A DNA stretch of 64,000 bases from positions 23,934 to 87,933 of the forward strand of contig CALYBP010000001.1 of NCBI GenBank assembly GCA_944415425.1, given 5' to 3'. The stretch is from an uncultured Ruminococcus sp. GTDB lineage: Bacteria; Bacillota; Clostridia; Oscillospirales; Acutalibacteraceae. The notes under the pieces were generated by a model. That model saw only the letters and a list, made by a program, of their open reading frames with translations, did no database searches and had not been told where the DNA came from. The position numbers were made by a program, and so were the translations under genes. Shown piece by piece: positions 53,649-61,711 of the stretch (positions within the stretch are counted from its first letter, which is position 1; each line of letters opens with the position of its first letter).

Positions 53649-54026
53649 ATGTTTCAAATCGACTTTGCTTCAAGAGTTCCGATTTACGAGCAAATTTGTT
53701 CAAATATAATAAAACTTGCTTCTGTCGGAGTCTTTAAGCCGGGTGATAAGCTTCCTCCTGTCAGAATTCTTGCTTCTCAGCTCGGAATAAATCCGAATAC
53801 TGTTGCGAAAGCGTACAGAGATCTTGAAAGCGGCGGGTATATTTATTCAACCGTGGGAAGAGGAAGTTTTTTGTCCGATAAGCTTACTGTTGATTCGGCT
53901 CAAAAAATTATTGCGCTCGATGAATATAAAAGGGCCGCAAAGGAGGCTTATCAGTTTGGGGTAAGTCACGAGGAGATGACAGCGATTTTGAATAATATTT
54001 TCAAAGGAGGTACGGAAAGTGATTGA
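53649..54026 (+). CDS. GntR family regulator, YtrA subfamily
   Basis: A 125-residue regulator. The winged helix (~8-75) reads VPIYEQICSNIIKLASVGVFKPGDKLPPVRILASQLGINPNTVAKAYRDLE, and the short C-terminal helical tail is typical of YtrA proteins, which lack a large ligand domain. The gene overlaps the ABC ATPase by 8 bases. YtrA-type regulators usually repress their own ABC operon and respond to envelope stress. Confidence 0.92.
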   Translation: MFQIDFASRVPIYEQICSNIIKLASVGVFKPGDKLPPVRILASQLGINPNTVAKAYRDLESGGYIYSTVGRGSFLSDKLTVDSAQKIIALDEYKRAAKEAYQFGVSHEEMTAILNNIFKGGTESD

Positions 54027-54918
54027 GTTAAATGCCCTTACAAAGAAATTCGGGAAGGTAACTGCAGTTGACAATATGAGTCTTTCTATAAAAAACGGTT
54101 CTGTTGTTGGACTGGTAGGAAGCAACGGCAGCGGAAAGTCCACATTGCTCAGGCTTTTGTCGGGTGTATACAAGCCCAGCAGCGGAGAGGTTTATATTGA
54201 CGGACAAAAACTTTTTGATAACCCTGACGCAAAGGGTCAATGTTATTTTATCCCTGATTTTCCTTTCTTTTATAATAACAGCACAATAAACAATACAGCT
54301 TTTCTTTACAGAAAACTGTATCCTAATTGGAGCGAAGATGAGTTTACACGCTTTTGTACGATTTTTCCGATTGACAGCAATGCGCGTATAATCAATATGT
54401 CAAAGGGTATGCAGCGTCAGGCAGCGCTCATACTTGCGCTTTCCACCTGCCCGAGATACCTTTTTCTTGATGAAATATTCGACGGACTCGATCCTGTTGT
54501 CCGTCATTTGCTAAAAAAGATACTTATCACCCATGTTGCAGAACACAATATGACGGTGGTGATAGCTTCTCATAACCTGCGTGAGCTTGAAGACTTGTGT
54601 GACAGAGTATGCCTTATGCATAGAGGACATCTTGTTATGGAGCGTGATATTGATACGCTGCGTACTGCGTTTAGAAAGGTGCAGGTTGCATTTTCGCAGG
54701 CGCCTGATAAGCCGAATATTTTTGAAGGCATAAATGTTATAAATGTTTGGCAGAACGGAAATGTGTTTAACGTAACGATAAAGGGTACTGAGGAGGATTT
54801 TATGCCGCAGCTTAATGCGCTCAATCCGGCGTATATTTCCGCGATGCCTCTTACCCTTGAGGAAATATTTATAAGTGAAATGGGGGCAGCGGGATATGAC
54901 ATCAACAGCATCACTTAA
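54019..54918 (+). CDS. ABC transporter ATP-binding protein
   Basis: A 299-residue ATPase. Walker A is GSNGSGKST near 35-43, the signature motif is NMSKGMQRQAAL near 130 (degenerate from LSGGQ) and Walker B YLFLDEIFDGLDP near 150. The C-terminal ~70 residues form a small extra domain common in bacitracin-type exporters. Substrate unknown. A GTG start fixed by the RBS AAAGGAGG overlaps gntR; the stop overlaps the permease gene. Confidence 0.92.
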   Translation: MIELNALTKKFGKVTAVDNMSLSIKNGSVVGLVGSNGSGKSTLLRLLSGVYKPSSGEVYIDGQKLFDNPDAKGQCYFIPDFPFFYNNSTINNTAFLYRKLYPNWSEDEFTRFCTIFPIDSNARIINMSKGMQRQAALILALSTCPRYLFLDEIFDGLDPVVRHLLKKILITHVAEHNMTVVIASHNLRELEDLCDRVCLMHRGHLVMERDIDTLRTAFRKVQVAFSQAPDKPNIFEGINVINVWQNGNVFNVTIKGTEEDFMPQLNALNPAYISAMPLTLEEIFISEMGAAGYDINSIT

Positions 54919-56887
54919 AAACAAGTTCAAACAGGCGAGCTCCGTGTTTGCATGGGACTTAAAAGCCTGCACGGGAACAATAACCGTTTATTCTATACTG
55001 GCAGCTGTTTTTACAACAATAATTCTTACTCTATGCATTGTTTTGGGCTCATTGTTTGCCGAAGGTATGGGTTCAGACAAATGGGCTTTTATAGATACTT
55101 CTATTGACTTTTTCCAAATTATTGCTTCGATGATGATTTATTTTCTGACTATTATTTTTACAATAATTTATACGGTTCAGATTTATTCGTATCAGCACAG
55201 TAAGCGCAAGGTGGATTTGTACGGATCCCTTCCGATAAGCAGGTCGGTGCTCTTTCTTTCAAAATCAGCTTCGGCGTACATATTTTCACTTGCTCCTGCG
55301 ATGTTTTTCCTTGGAATAATTTTTATTATTTCAATTTGTTTCGGCAGACCTCTTACAAACGAGGCTTTAAGTGTATATCTCAAGCTTTTAATGGGTACTC
55401 TTGCCTGTATTTCTGCATACGGTCTTGCTTCGGTTTGTTGCGGAACAACACTCAACTCCGTCATTATGTTTTTGGCGGTTTGCGTTGTGTATCCGCTTTC
55501 CGCAATGTTTATAAAGGGCGTTATAGGCGGATTTTTTATGGGCTTTTATTCGGGAATATTCAAGGATAATTTCATTATGAACGCCTTAAATCCTCTTGCG
55601 GCATATGACGGAATAAATGTCGGCTATTGGCTGATATTCTCGGTTGTATGTATTTTTGCATCTGTTTATCTTGTTAAAAACAGACGGATGGAACGTGCTC
55701 AGGAGTCATTTGCATACTATTTGCCGTGTCACATAATTAAAGTGCTGATAGCTTTCCTTGTTGGAATGTTCCTCGGAGTACTTTTTGGTTCATTAAATGT
55801 TTTCGGATACGGGTATCTTGGTTTTGTTTTCGGATTCGTTTTGGGAAGTGTACCTGCGTTTGTTATAGCTCACTTGATTTTTTACAAGGGATTTTCAAAG
55901 CTCTTTCAAACATCAATACCGCTTGCCGGACTGATAATCATTGTAATTTCATTAATGGCAGTCATAAACTATGATGTTTTCGGATACAATGAGTTTGTTC
56001 CTAATATGGACAATGTACAAAGCGCCGGTTTTATTGACGGAGATAATTTTTATAAGGTGAACAACGAAAGCTTAGGTAAAGTTGTGAAGGATTCCTCCGA
56101 AGATTTTACAGATAAAGAAAAAATAAATTCAATAATTTCTGTACATTCGGAAATTTTGGATCAAAGTGATTTTTCTTCCGTAAGAAAGTTTCAAAATGTG
56201 TGGGTTGAAATGGTGACTGATAATCTGCCGTTTCAATTGGGGTATTTTGACTATACATTCTCCTACAAGCTCAACAACGGTCAGGTTGTTAAGAGAATAT
56301 ACCGAAATACTGATGTTGAAAGCGAGTATATAACGGGAGCGAATATTTACGATTTACTGAAAACCAAGGAGTATACAGAAAAATATACGGCTTTTATGGC
56401 CGCCGATATTGATGATATTGCCTGTGTTGAAGTAAAATTTAACTCAGAGGAATATTTCCGTATCAATAACCAAAATGCGGATGCGCAGGACTGCAAAAAA
56501 ATTATAGAGACTTTCAGAAAAGATTTTGAAGCCGATAAGTCAGACGTATCTTCCGTTCTTGCCCCGCTTTCATATATTGATTATTCATATGACGGTTATT
56601 ATTATGAAGATTATGAGGATATAGAACTTTATAAAAACTATGATCCCGATTCATTCTGCCTGATTGAGATAAAAACTTCCTATGCGGGCCTTAACGGCGG
56701 TGATTATAACAATATATTTGACTTTTTGAGCAGTAATATGGTTTTATCCGAATTATCTTCGAAAACGGAAATTTATGTAATTCCTAAAAGCTATACCGAT
56801 ACATTGGCTGTATTAAGAGAAGTAGGCGTGTTAAACAGCAACGATGAGTTGCAGAAAAACAGCAGTAATTATCAGTGGATAGGCTGA
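54896..56887 (+). CDS. ABC-2 type permease
   Basis: A 663-residue membrane protein. About six N-terminal helices (~20-280) are followed by three more around 285-380 and a large extracytoplasmic domain (~385-663), rich in Asp, Tyr and Asn. This long C-terminal exposed part is unusual for a simple ABC-2 permease and may be sensory. The ATG at 54896 overlaps the ATPase stop; the frame opens earlier at 54875. With the ATPase it would export or sense a peptide or lipid. Confidence 0.85.
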   Translation: MTSTASLKNKFKQASSVFAWDLKACTGTITVYSILAAVFTTIILTLCIVLGSLFAEGMGSDKWAFIDTSIDFFQIIASMMIYFLTIIFTIIYTVQIYSYQHSKRKVDLYGSLPISRSVLFLSKSASAYIFSLAPAMFFLGIIFIISICFGRPLTNEALSVYLKLLMGTLACISAYGLASVCCGTTLNSVIMFLAVCVVYPLSAMFIKGVIGGFFMGFYSGIFKDNFIMNALNPLAAYDGINVGYWLIFSVVCIFASVYLVKNRRMERAQESFAYYLPCHIIKVLIAFLVGMFLGVLFGSLNVFGYGYLGFVFGFVLGSVPAFVIAHLIFYKGFSKLFQTSIPLAGLIIIVISLMAVINYDVFGYNEFVPNMDNVQSAGFIDGDNFYKVNNESLGKVVKDSSEDFTDKEKINSIISVHSEILDQSDFSSVRKFQNVWVEMVTDNLPFQLGYFDYTFSYKLNNGQVVKRIYRNTDVESEYITGANIYDLLKTKEYTEKYTAFMAADIDDIACVEVKFNSEEYFRINNQNADAQDCKKIIETFRKDFEADKSDVSSVLAPLSYIDYSYDGYYYEDYEDIELYKNYDPDSFCLIEIKTSYAGLNGGDYNNIFDFLSSNMVLSELSSKTEIYVIPKSYTDTLAVLREVGVLNSNDELQKNSSNYQWIG

Positions 56888-56932
56888 CAGATTACTTTTT
56901 AAAGATAAAATCTTGCAAAAGGAGAAAACTAA

Positions 56933-57475
56933 ATGGAATTATTTATCGGTCGGCCGTCTGATACATACGGCCGTGAGCCGAGGGAAATAAGGGTATACGA
57001 TTTCCTTGATAATCTGGGAATAGAGTATTTCCGCACCGATCACGAGCCTGCCGACACAATGGAGGCGTGCAATAAAATTGACGCGATTCTTGATGTTGTG
57101 ATATGTAAAAATCTATTTTTGTGCAACAGACAGAAAACAGATTTTTATCTTTTGATGATGCCGGGCGATAAGCCGTTTAAGACAAAGGAACTTTCAAGCC
57201 AGATAAACAGCGCGCGGCTGTCGTTTGCGCCGGAAGAAGCTATGCTTGAACTTTTGGACATTCGTCCCGGCGCAGTAAGTATAATGGGACTTATGAACGA
57301 TAAAGACAACAGGGTAAAGCTTCTTGTTGATGAGGATGTCCTAAAGGGTGAATACGTCGGATGTCATCCCTGCGTAAATACTTCCAGCCTAAAACTAAAG
57401 ACAAAAGATGTTTTTGAAAAATATCTGAATGCTGTAAACCACAGCGCGACTACGGTTGTGCTTAAAGGCGAATAA
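56933..57475 (+). CDS. proX: Prolyl-tRNA editing protein ProX (YbaK-type deacylase)
   Basis: A 180-residue YbaK/EbsC-fold protein that hydrolyses Ala-tRNA-Pro or Cys-tRNA-Pro. The conserved Lys lies in VVICKNLFLCNRQK near 57-70, with MMPGDKPFKTKEL and GAVSIMGLMND near 113-123. It starts YDFLDNLGIEYFRTDHEPA, typical of PrdX/ProX. It follows the permease by 45 bases with its own AAAGGAG RBS and may read through from that operon. Confidence 0.85.
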   Translation: MELFIGRPSDTYGREPREIRVYDFLDNLGIEYFRTDHEPADTMEACNKIDAILDVVICKNLFLCNRQKTDFYLLMMPGDKPFKTKELSSQINSARLSFAPEEAMLELLDIRPGAVSIMGLMNDKDNRVKLLVDEDVLKGEYVGCHPCVNTSSLKLKTKDVFEKYLNAVNHSATTVVLKGE

Positions 57476-57487
57476 GATTAATTTTCT

Positions 57488-57530
57488 GACTGCAATTTGA
57501 GGCGCGTGTCCCGATTGCAGTCATTTTATT
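57488..57530. terminator. Terminator between proX and the convergent membrane protein gene
   Basis: GACTGCAAT and ATTGCAGTC form a perfect 9-bp stem with a 17-base loop, followed by ATTTTATT. Confidence 0.75.
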
Positions 57531-58212
57531 ATGGAATGTGCATTTTGATATATTTTTCCTTTTTTTCGCTCAAACGGGCAAAGAATTCCGCAAGCTTTTG
57601 AATAAGTGCCGAGGATAAAAAGGAAGCGTCGCTTATCATAATAAACCACAAAACAGACAGCATTACCGGCTGTTCGTAAATGTGTAAAAAAGGATAAGGA
57701 CCGTCCATTAAATAAAGCAGATTGAGTGTCACGGCACATGCGGCATATAAAAGCGTGGGCGTTACGGCGAGAAAAGAAAGACTTAACCTATATTCTGTAC
57801 TGCCCTCAAAAAGAATGAAAGAAATTAAAGTGAGAATCGGGCATAAGAAGTGAAAATAAAAAAAGTCGCCGTTAAAAAGCATATAGGCGTATCCGTTCTC
57901 TCCGAATGCAGGTGCAAAAATTGCAGTAACAACTACAAATGTAAGATTCAAACAGCAGACCGATATATATTTAAGAATTTTAACGTATTTAGGTATCTCA
58001 AAATTTTTCTTTGAAAAAAGACTGCGAGCTGTATAAAACGCAAAGATTATACTTGCAAACATAGCAAAAAGATTGCTGTCGGTAGTGTAAAAATTAAACA
58101 TTTCCAAACCCGTGTTTAAAGCACAGATTACGATTCCTGTTATTTCCAAACCTATGACTGCTATGTTAATAAGCAACGACATAAGGAGTTTAATTTTCCT
58201 TTCAAAAAACAT
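57529..58212 (-). CDS. Pr6Pr-like multi-pass membrane protein
   Basis: A 227-residue protein with six hydrophobic helices (about 10-32, 47-66, 81-103, 116-135, 145-166, 180-205). The segment FNFYTTDSNLFAMFASIIF and the central HFLCPILTLISFILFE, with its His, fit the Pr6Pr family of small membrane proteins. No activity is known. It ends KKEKYIKMHIP in the cytosol. It is a lone gene on the minus strand. Confidence 0.75.
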   Translation of the reverse strand: MFFERKIKLLMSLLINIAVIGLEITGIVICALNTGLEMFNFYTTDSNLFAMFASIIFAFYTARSLFSKKNFEIPKYVKILKYISVCCLNLTFVVVTAIFAPAFGENGYAYMLFNGDFFYFHFLCPILTLISFILFEGSTEYRLSLSFLAVTPTLLYAACAVTLNLLYLMDGPYPFLHIYEQPVMLSVLWFIMISDASFLSSALIQKLAEFFARLSEKKEKYIKMHIP

Positions 58213-58313
58213 ATCAACCGCCCCTTTAACCGAGATGAAATAAAGCCTTGCGACACAAAATATATTATAAGCAGATTTTATTTTTTAATTAGTTTTCGGT
58301 TAGCGAAAAATAT

Positions 58314-58350
58314 GGAACACCGTTTTGATTCTGCGGTGTTCCGTATTATT
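58314..58350 (-). terminator. Terminator of the B6 salvage operon
   Basis: GGAACACCG and CGGTGTTCC form a perfect 9-bp stem; the minus strand continues with ATATTTTTCG. Confidence 0.82.
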
Positions 58351-58427
58351 AAGGCATATATATTTTTTTTAATTATTTTAAGAAAGTTTTGCGCTGCTTT
58401 AATTTATCATATCAAAATTATCACGGT

Positions 58428-59045
58428 TTACTCTTCGGAGTATTTTCTTACTCTCAGATTAATATTGAGCAAGTCGGCAATTTTTCTGCATTTCTTAATT
58501 TCTGCTTCTCCTATTACGTCGACAACGGAGAAAACAACATTTTCGGTTAATTTTCGGCAGTTTTCTGCAAATTTGAGCATCGCTTCATAGGACTGTATTC
58601 CGAATGACGGGCGAACCGTTTTAAGATAATCTTCTGCGTTTGAGCAGTTGAGGCTCACGGAAACAGCATCAACACAGCCGCACAGCTCTTCTTCAATGTT
58701 TCTGCCGTTAATGAGATTTCCGAGCCCGTTTGTGTTTACCCTGATTTTAAGTCCGAGATTTTTTCTTATGTATTTTGCGGTTTCACACAACACATCAAAT
58801 GAGCTCGTCGGCTCACCGTAGCCACAGAATATAACTTCGCTGTATCCTGAAAAATCAAAGGAATCTACCGCCCGTAAAACCTCATCAAGTCGGGGATTGT
58901 GATTTAGCCAGAGATTTGAGGCTTCTCCTATTGCGTCTGTTTTGCTTCTGATACAAAATGTGCAGGCGCAGGGACATTTGTTTGTGATATTCAAATATAC
59001 CTTGTCTTTGTAGGTATAAACAATTTCTTCTGTTTTGCTTTGCAT
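58428..59045 (-). CDS. Radical SAM protein (TatD-associated type)
   Basis: A 205-residue radical SAM enzyme. The CX3CX2C cluster motif lies in NKCPCACTFCIRS near 22-34, followed by FCGYGEPTSSFD (GGEP-like SAM contact) near 90. It is short, lacking auxiliary-cluster domains. It resembles the small radical SAM family linked to TatD nucleases, but no tatD is in the window. The ATG at 59045 follows GAGGTG. It is the last gene of the pdxK operon; its reaction is unknown. Confidence 0.82.
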   Translation of the reverse strand: MQSKTEEIVYTYKDKVYLNITNKCPCACTFCIRSKTDAIGEASNLWLNHNPRLDEVLRAVDSFDFSGYSEVIFCGYGEPTSSFDVLCETAKYIRKNLGLKIRVNTNGLGNLINGRNIEEELCGCVDAVSVSLNCSNAEDYLKTVRPSFGIQSYEAMLKFAENCRKLTENVVFSVVDVIGEAEIKKCRKIADLLNINLRVRKYSEE

Positions 59046-59055
59046 ATTTAGCACC

Positions 59056-59610
59056 TCACAGATATGATAATATTTTTTGTTTAAACTTTACTGCGTCAAG
59101 ACCTGCGCCGGCAAGAATAAAAATAACTGCGCCTGTTGCGGGCTGAACCCACCAAACGGCAAGCTCGACAAATGCTGCTTCCCAAGAATACATAAGTCCC
59201 GTTGCCGTGAAGTAACCAAAAACGGTTACTATCGTTGTAGGGATAAGCATAAGTAAGTTAGGAGGACTTATAATTTTATTTTTAAATCGGCTGTTTTTTA
59301 ATGCCGATTTGCAAATTATAAACGGGACGGCGTTTAGAGCTTTTATCAGAGCCGTTGCCACGGCCCATTGAGGGTAGCCTGAAATCAGGTCTGACACCGC
59401 TCCTCCAATTGACGCGCATATTATTCCGTACGGGGCCGGCAGTATGCTGGCGGCAAGATATACCATAGAATCGCCTGCGTGATTATAACCGAAAGGCGAT
59501 GGGATTTTTATAAATGCAGTTGCAACTGCAATGACCGCTGAAAACATGGCTGTAATCACAATAAGCATGGTTTTGCTGTTTTCGCCGGAGCTTCGTTTCT
59601 TTTGTTTCAT
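59056..59610 (-). CDS. ECF transporter substrate-binding (S) component
   Basis: A 184-residue membrane protein with about five hydrophobic helices. AMFSAVIAVATAFIKIPSPFGYNHAGDSMVYLAA near the N-terminus is the typical S-component pattern, with the A-x-x-x-A-type helix that binds EcfT. Adjacency to pyridoxine kinase suggests a vitamin B6 precursor as substrate. The ATG at 59610 follows AAGGAGA; the frame extends to 59661 within pdxK. No EcfA/EcfT genes are here, so it would share a general energising module. Confidence 0.82.
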   Translation of the reverse strand: MKQKKRSSGENSKTMLIVITAMFSAVIAVATAFIKIPSPFGYNHAGDSMVYLAASILPAPYGIICASIGGAVSDLISGYPQWAVATALIKALNAVPFIICKSALKNSRFKNKIISPPNLLMLIPTTIVTVFGYFTATGLMYSWEAAFVELAVWWVQPATGAVIFILAGAGLDAVKFKQKILSYL

Positions 59611-59629
59611 AATGTGAAATCTCCTTGAA

Positions 59630-60466
59630 TTATTCATGAAGCTGATAAAGGAATTTTTCAAAATTTATTCCGTCGTTTCGGTCATAAGACTCCTTTACCG
59701 TGTCCTTGGTTGCTTTTTCTATAAAACGGGCAGCTTTTTTCGAAGCAGAAACAAGACTTTTGCCGTTGAGCATTGACGCAAACACGATGGATGCAAATAT
59801 ATCTCCCGTTCCGGAAAAACTTCCTCCGTAGCATTTTGACCTTGAAAATCCGAAATCTCCGTTTGAAAGCGTCGCATTAATAATATACCCGTTGCTTTTT
59901 ATACCTGTCACCACAACCTTTTGCGAGTTGTGAAAAACTGCTTTTTTGGCGATGTCACAAATTATTTCAGGAAAGCAGTCGTCATCGCTTTTTGACATAA
60001 GTTCGTTAAAATCTGTGTCCGTTAAAATACAAAGCTCTGTGAGATTGGGTGTGATTATATCGGCAGACTTTGCAAGGCTGCAAATTTTTTTGCAGCATTC
60101 ATTACTGTACATCGAGTAAAGATTTCCTTCATCGCCCATTACTGGGTCAACAAGAACGATAGTATTATCATTTCTGAATCTTTGCATGAATTCAAACACT
60201 ATATCAACCTGATTCAGGTCGGAAAAAAAGCCGGAATATATCCCGTCAAAGGATTCTCCGTTTACACTCCATATTTCCTCATATCGTCTAAGCTCGTTTG
60301 TAAGGTCGATGCAGTAATGATTTTTGTAGCCTGTTTGATTTGTAAGCACGGCGGTGGGCATCGGGCATGCTTGTATACCCATAACCGAAAGTATCGGTAT
60401 GGTAGCTGTAAGCGAGCATTTGCCAAAGCCCGAAAGGTCATTGATAACGGCGGCTTTTTTAATCAT
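59630..60466 (-). CDS. pdxK: Pyridoxine/pyridoxamine kinase
   Basis: A 278-residue ribokinase-fold kinase that phosphorylates pyridoxal and related vitamers. It begins AAVINDLSGFGKCSLT; VLVDPVMGDEGNLYSMY near 110 and ITPNLTELCILTD near 138 are family motifs, and the catalytic Asp lies in GGSFSGTGDIFAS near 228. It is first in an operon with an ECF S component and a radical SAM protein. A long inverted repeat lies just upstream. Confidence 0.92.
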   Translation of the reverse strand: MIKKAAVINDLSGFGKCSLTATIPILSVMGIQACPMPTAVLTNQTGYKNHYCIDLTNELRRYEEIWSVNGESFDGIYSGFFSDLNQVDIVFEFMQRFRNDNTIVLVDPVMGDEGNLYSMYSNECCKKICSLAKSADIITPNLTELCILTDTDFNELMSKSDDDCFPEIICDIAKKAVFHNSQKVVVTGIKSNGYIINATLSNGDFGFSRSKCYGGSFSGTGDIFASIVFASMLNGKSLVSASKKAARFIEKATKDTVKESYDRNDGINFEKFLYQLHE

Positions 60467-60514
60467 AACCGTTCTCCTTTTATCCGTTTAAAAATTACAG
60501 TTGAATTCTATCAC

Positions 60515-60544
60515 AAAACTGTATATTGAAAAATATACAGTTTT
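60515..60544. promoter_or_regulatory. Perfect 12-bp inverted repeat upstream of pdxK
   Basis: AAAACTGTATAT (60515-60526) and ATATACAGTTTT (60533-60544) are perfect inverted arms around TGAAAA. The repeat sits 49-78 bases from the pdxK start, near a weak TAGAAT -10 on the minus strand, where a repressor or activator site is expected. It is AT-rich and has no T-run suited to termination. Confidence 0.55.
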
Positions 60545-60573
60545 CAGAAAAATAATGTGCACAGTTCAGACGG

Positions 60574-60605
60574 CAAAAAATCAGCCGTTCGTTTCAAACG
60601 GCTGA
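60574..60605 (-). terminator. Terminator of the cohesin-like lipoprotein gene
   Basis: On the minus strand TCAGCCGTT pairs with AACGGCTGA and is followed by TTTTTTG. Confidence 0.88.
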
Positions 60606-60620
60606 ATGATGCGACTTGAA

Positions 60621-61487
60621 TTAAGAATAGCTCTTTGTTATTTTTAATCCGTTTGCGGGATTGTTGTTTTTAGCATAAGACTTACCCGAAACTCCTGTTA
60701 CTACCTCAATATCTATATCGGTTTTTGTGTTTCCTGCGGATTCTACTACATAATTTACTATTACAAAATCGCTGCTCTTTGTGAAATCATAACCTGAAGA
60801 AACATTTGAACCGTTAAACTTGATTTTATCCGTTAATTTAAAATTGAGTATTCCGCCTGATGAAGCCTTGTCGGAAAGGCGTGCGGACTTTACTGAAAGG
60901 TATTTTGAGTCATAATTAATTGTTGCCTGGTAATTTTCAAGCTTTTCAGGAGATTTTATTTTGTAGACGCAGGTTACCGTATCGCCTTTTGCAAACTTTT
61001 CTCCGTCTATGTAGCACGCATTTGAATCGTTTACAGGCTTGTTTGCGCTTGAATTCGACGAGCTGCTGTTATTATTCGTGCTGCCTGCGCTTGATGAGTT
61101 ATTGTTAGATGTATTGTTTCCTGAAATTGCATTATTTACTTCTGAGGAGGTTTGCTTGTCATTGTTTGAGTGTGAAGATGAACCGGACGAAGAAGATGAG
61201 TTTGCAGAGCTTTCATTTTTGGACGATGAGTTTTTATTTGAACTGTTCTTGTTTTCGTCGGATTCGCTTTCGTCCGTAACGGTGTTCCCCTCTGAATCCG
61301 TTGCGTATGTGGCGTCTACAATACTTGTTACTATCTGAGTTTCCTTTTGAACTTTTGTTTCGCCGGTATTATCCGAACTGTCCGTGCAGCCGGACATAAC
61401 GCTTGCAAAAACTGAGGAAACTACAACAACCGCCGATATACATATGATAAAAATATGCTTTGTTTTGCCATTTAATTTATTTTGCAT
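60621..61487 (-). CDS. Lipoprotein with C-terminal cohesin-like domain
   Basis: A 288-residue exported lipoprotein. One hydrophobic signal (~11-30) leads to VMSGC with the lipid Cys at 34, then a low-complexity Ser/Asn linker (~75-150). The C-terminal ~135 residues look like a cohesin-type beta-sandwich: GDTVTCVYKIKSPEKLENYQ, INYDSKYLSVKSARL, and the late FVIVNYVVESAG and TDIDIEVVTGV. If real, it could anchor dockerin proteins at the cell membrane. Related beta-sandwich carbohydrate-binding modules are the main alternative. The ATG at 61487 follows GGGAGTG. Confidence 0.62.
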   Translation of the reverse strand: MQNKLNGKTKHIFIICISAVVVVSSVFASVMSGCTDSSDNTGETKVQKETQIVTSIVDATYATDSEGNTVTDESESDENKNSSNKNSSSKNESSANSSSSSGSSSHSNNDKQTSSEVNNAISGNNTSNNNSSSAGSTNNNSSSSNSSANKPVNDSNACYIDGEKFAKGDTVTCVYKIKSPEKLENYQATINYDSKYLSVKSARLSDKASSGGILNFKLTDKIKFNGSNVSSGYDFTKSSDFVIVNYVVESAGNTKTDIDIEVVTGVSGKSYAKNNNPANGLKITKSYS

Positions 61488-61630
61488 ATTATTGTCACTC
61501 CCTGAAATTTGATGTATCATTTTATGATGATTATAACAAATATATTGTAAAAAATAAAGTTATTTCACAAAAATTTCACTTCAAATTCAATAAACAGTAA
61601 AATTTTGATGTTAATCAATAAAAATTGCAC

Positions 61631-61659
61631 TTGAAAGTATGTTTTGTGGATGTTAAAAT
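61631..61659 (+). promoter_or_regulatory. Sigma-A promoter of the CotH-dockerin gene
   Basis: TTGAAA (61631-61636), a 17-base spacer, TAAAAT (61654-61659) with an extended TGT. Confidence 0.72.
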
Positions 61660-61711
61660 AAAATTACAAAGTTTTGCATAAAAAATTATCTATTATTTAG
61701 GAGTGATTGAT

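Noticed and set aside
61039..61260. DNA-level repeat or coding sequence on the plus strand opposite the lipoprotein linker
   Set aside because: The repetitive look comes from Ser and Asn codons of the minus-strand low-complexity linker.
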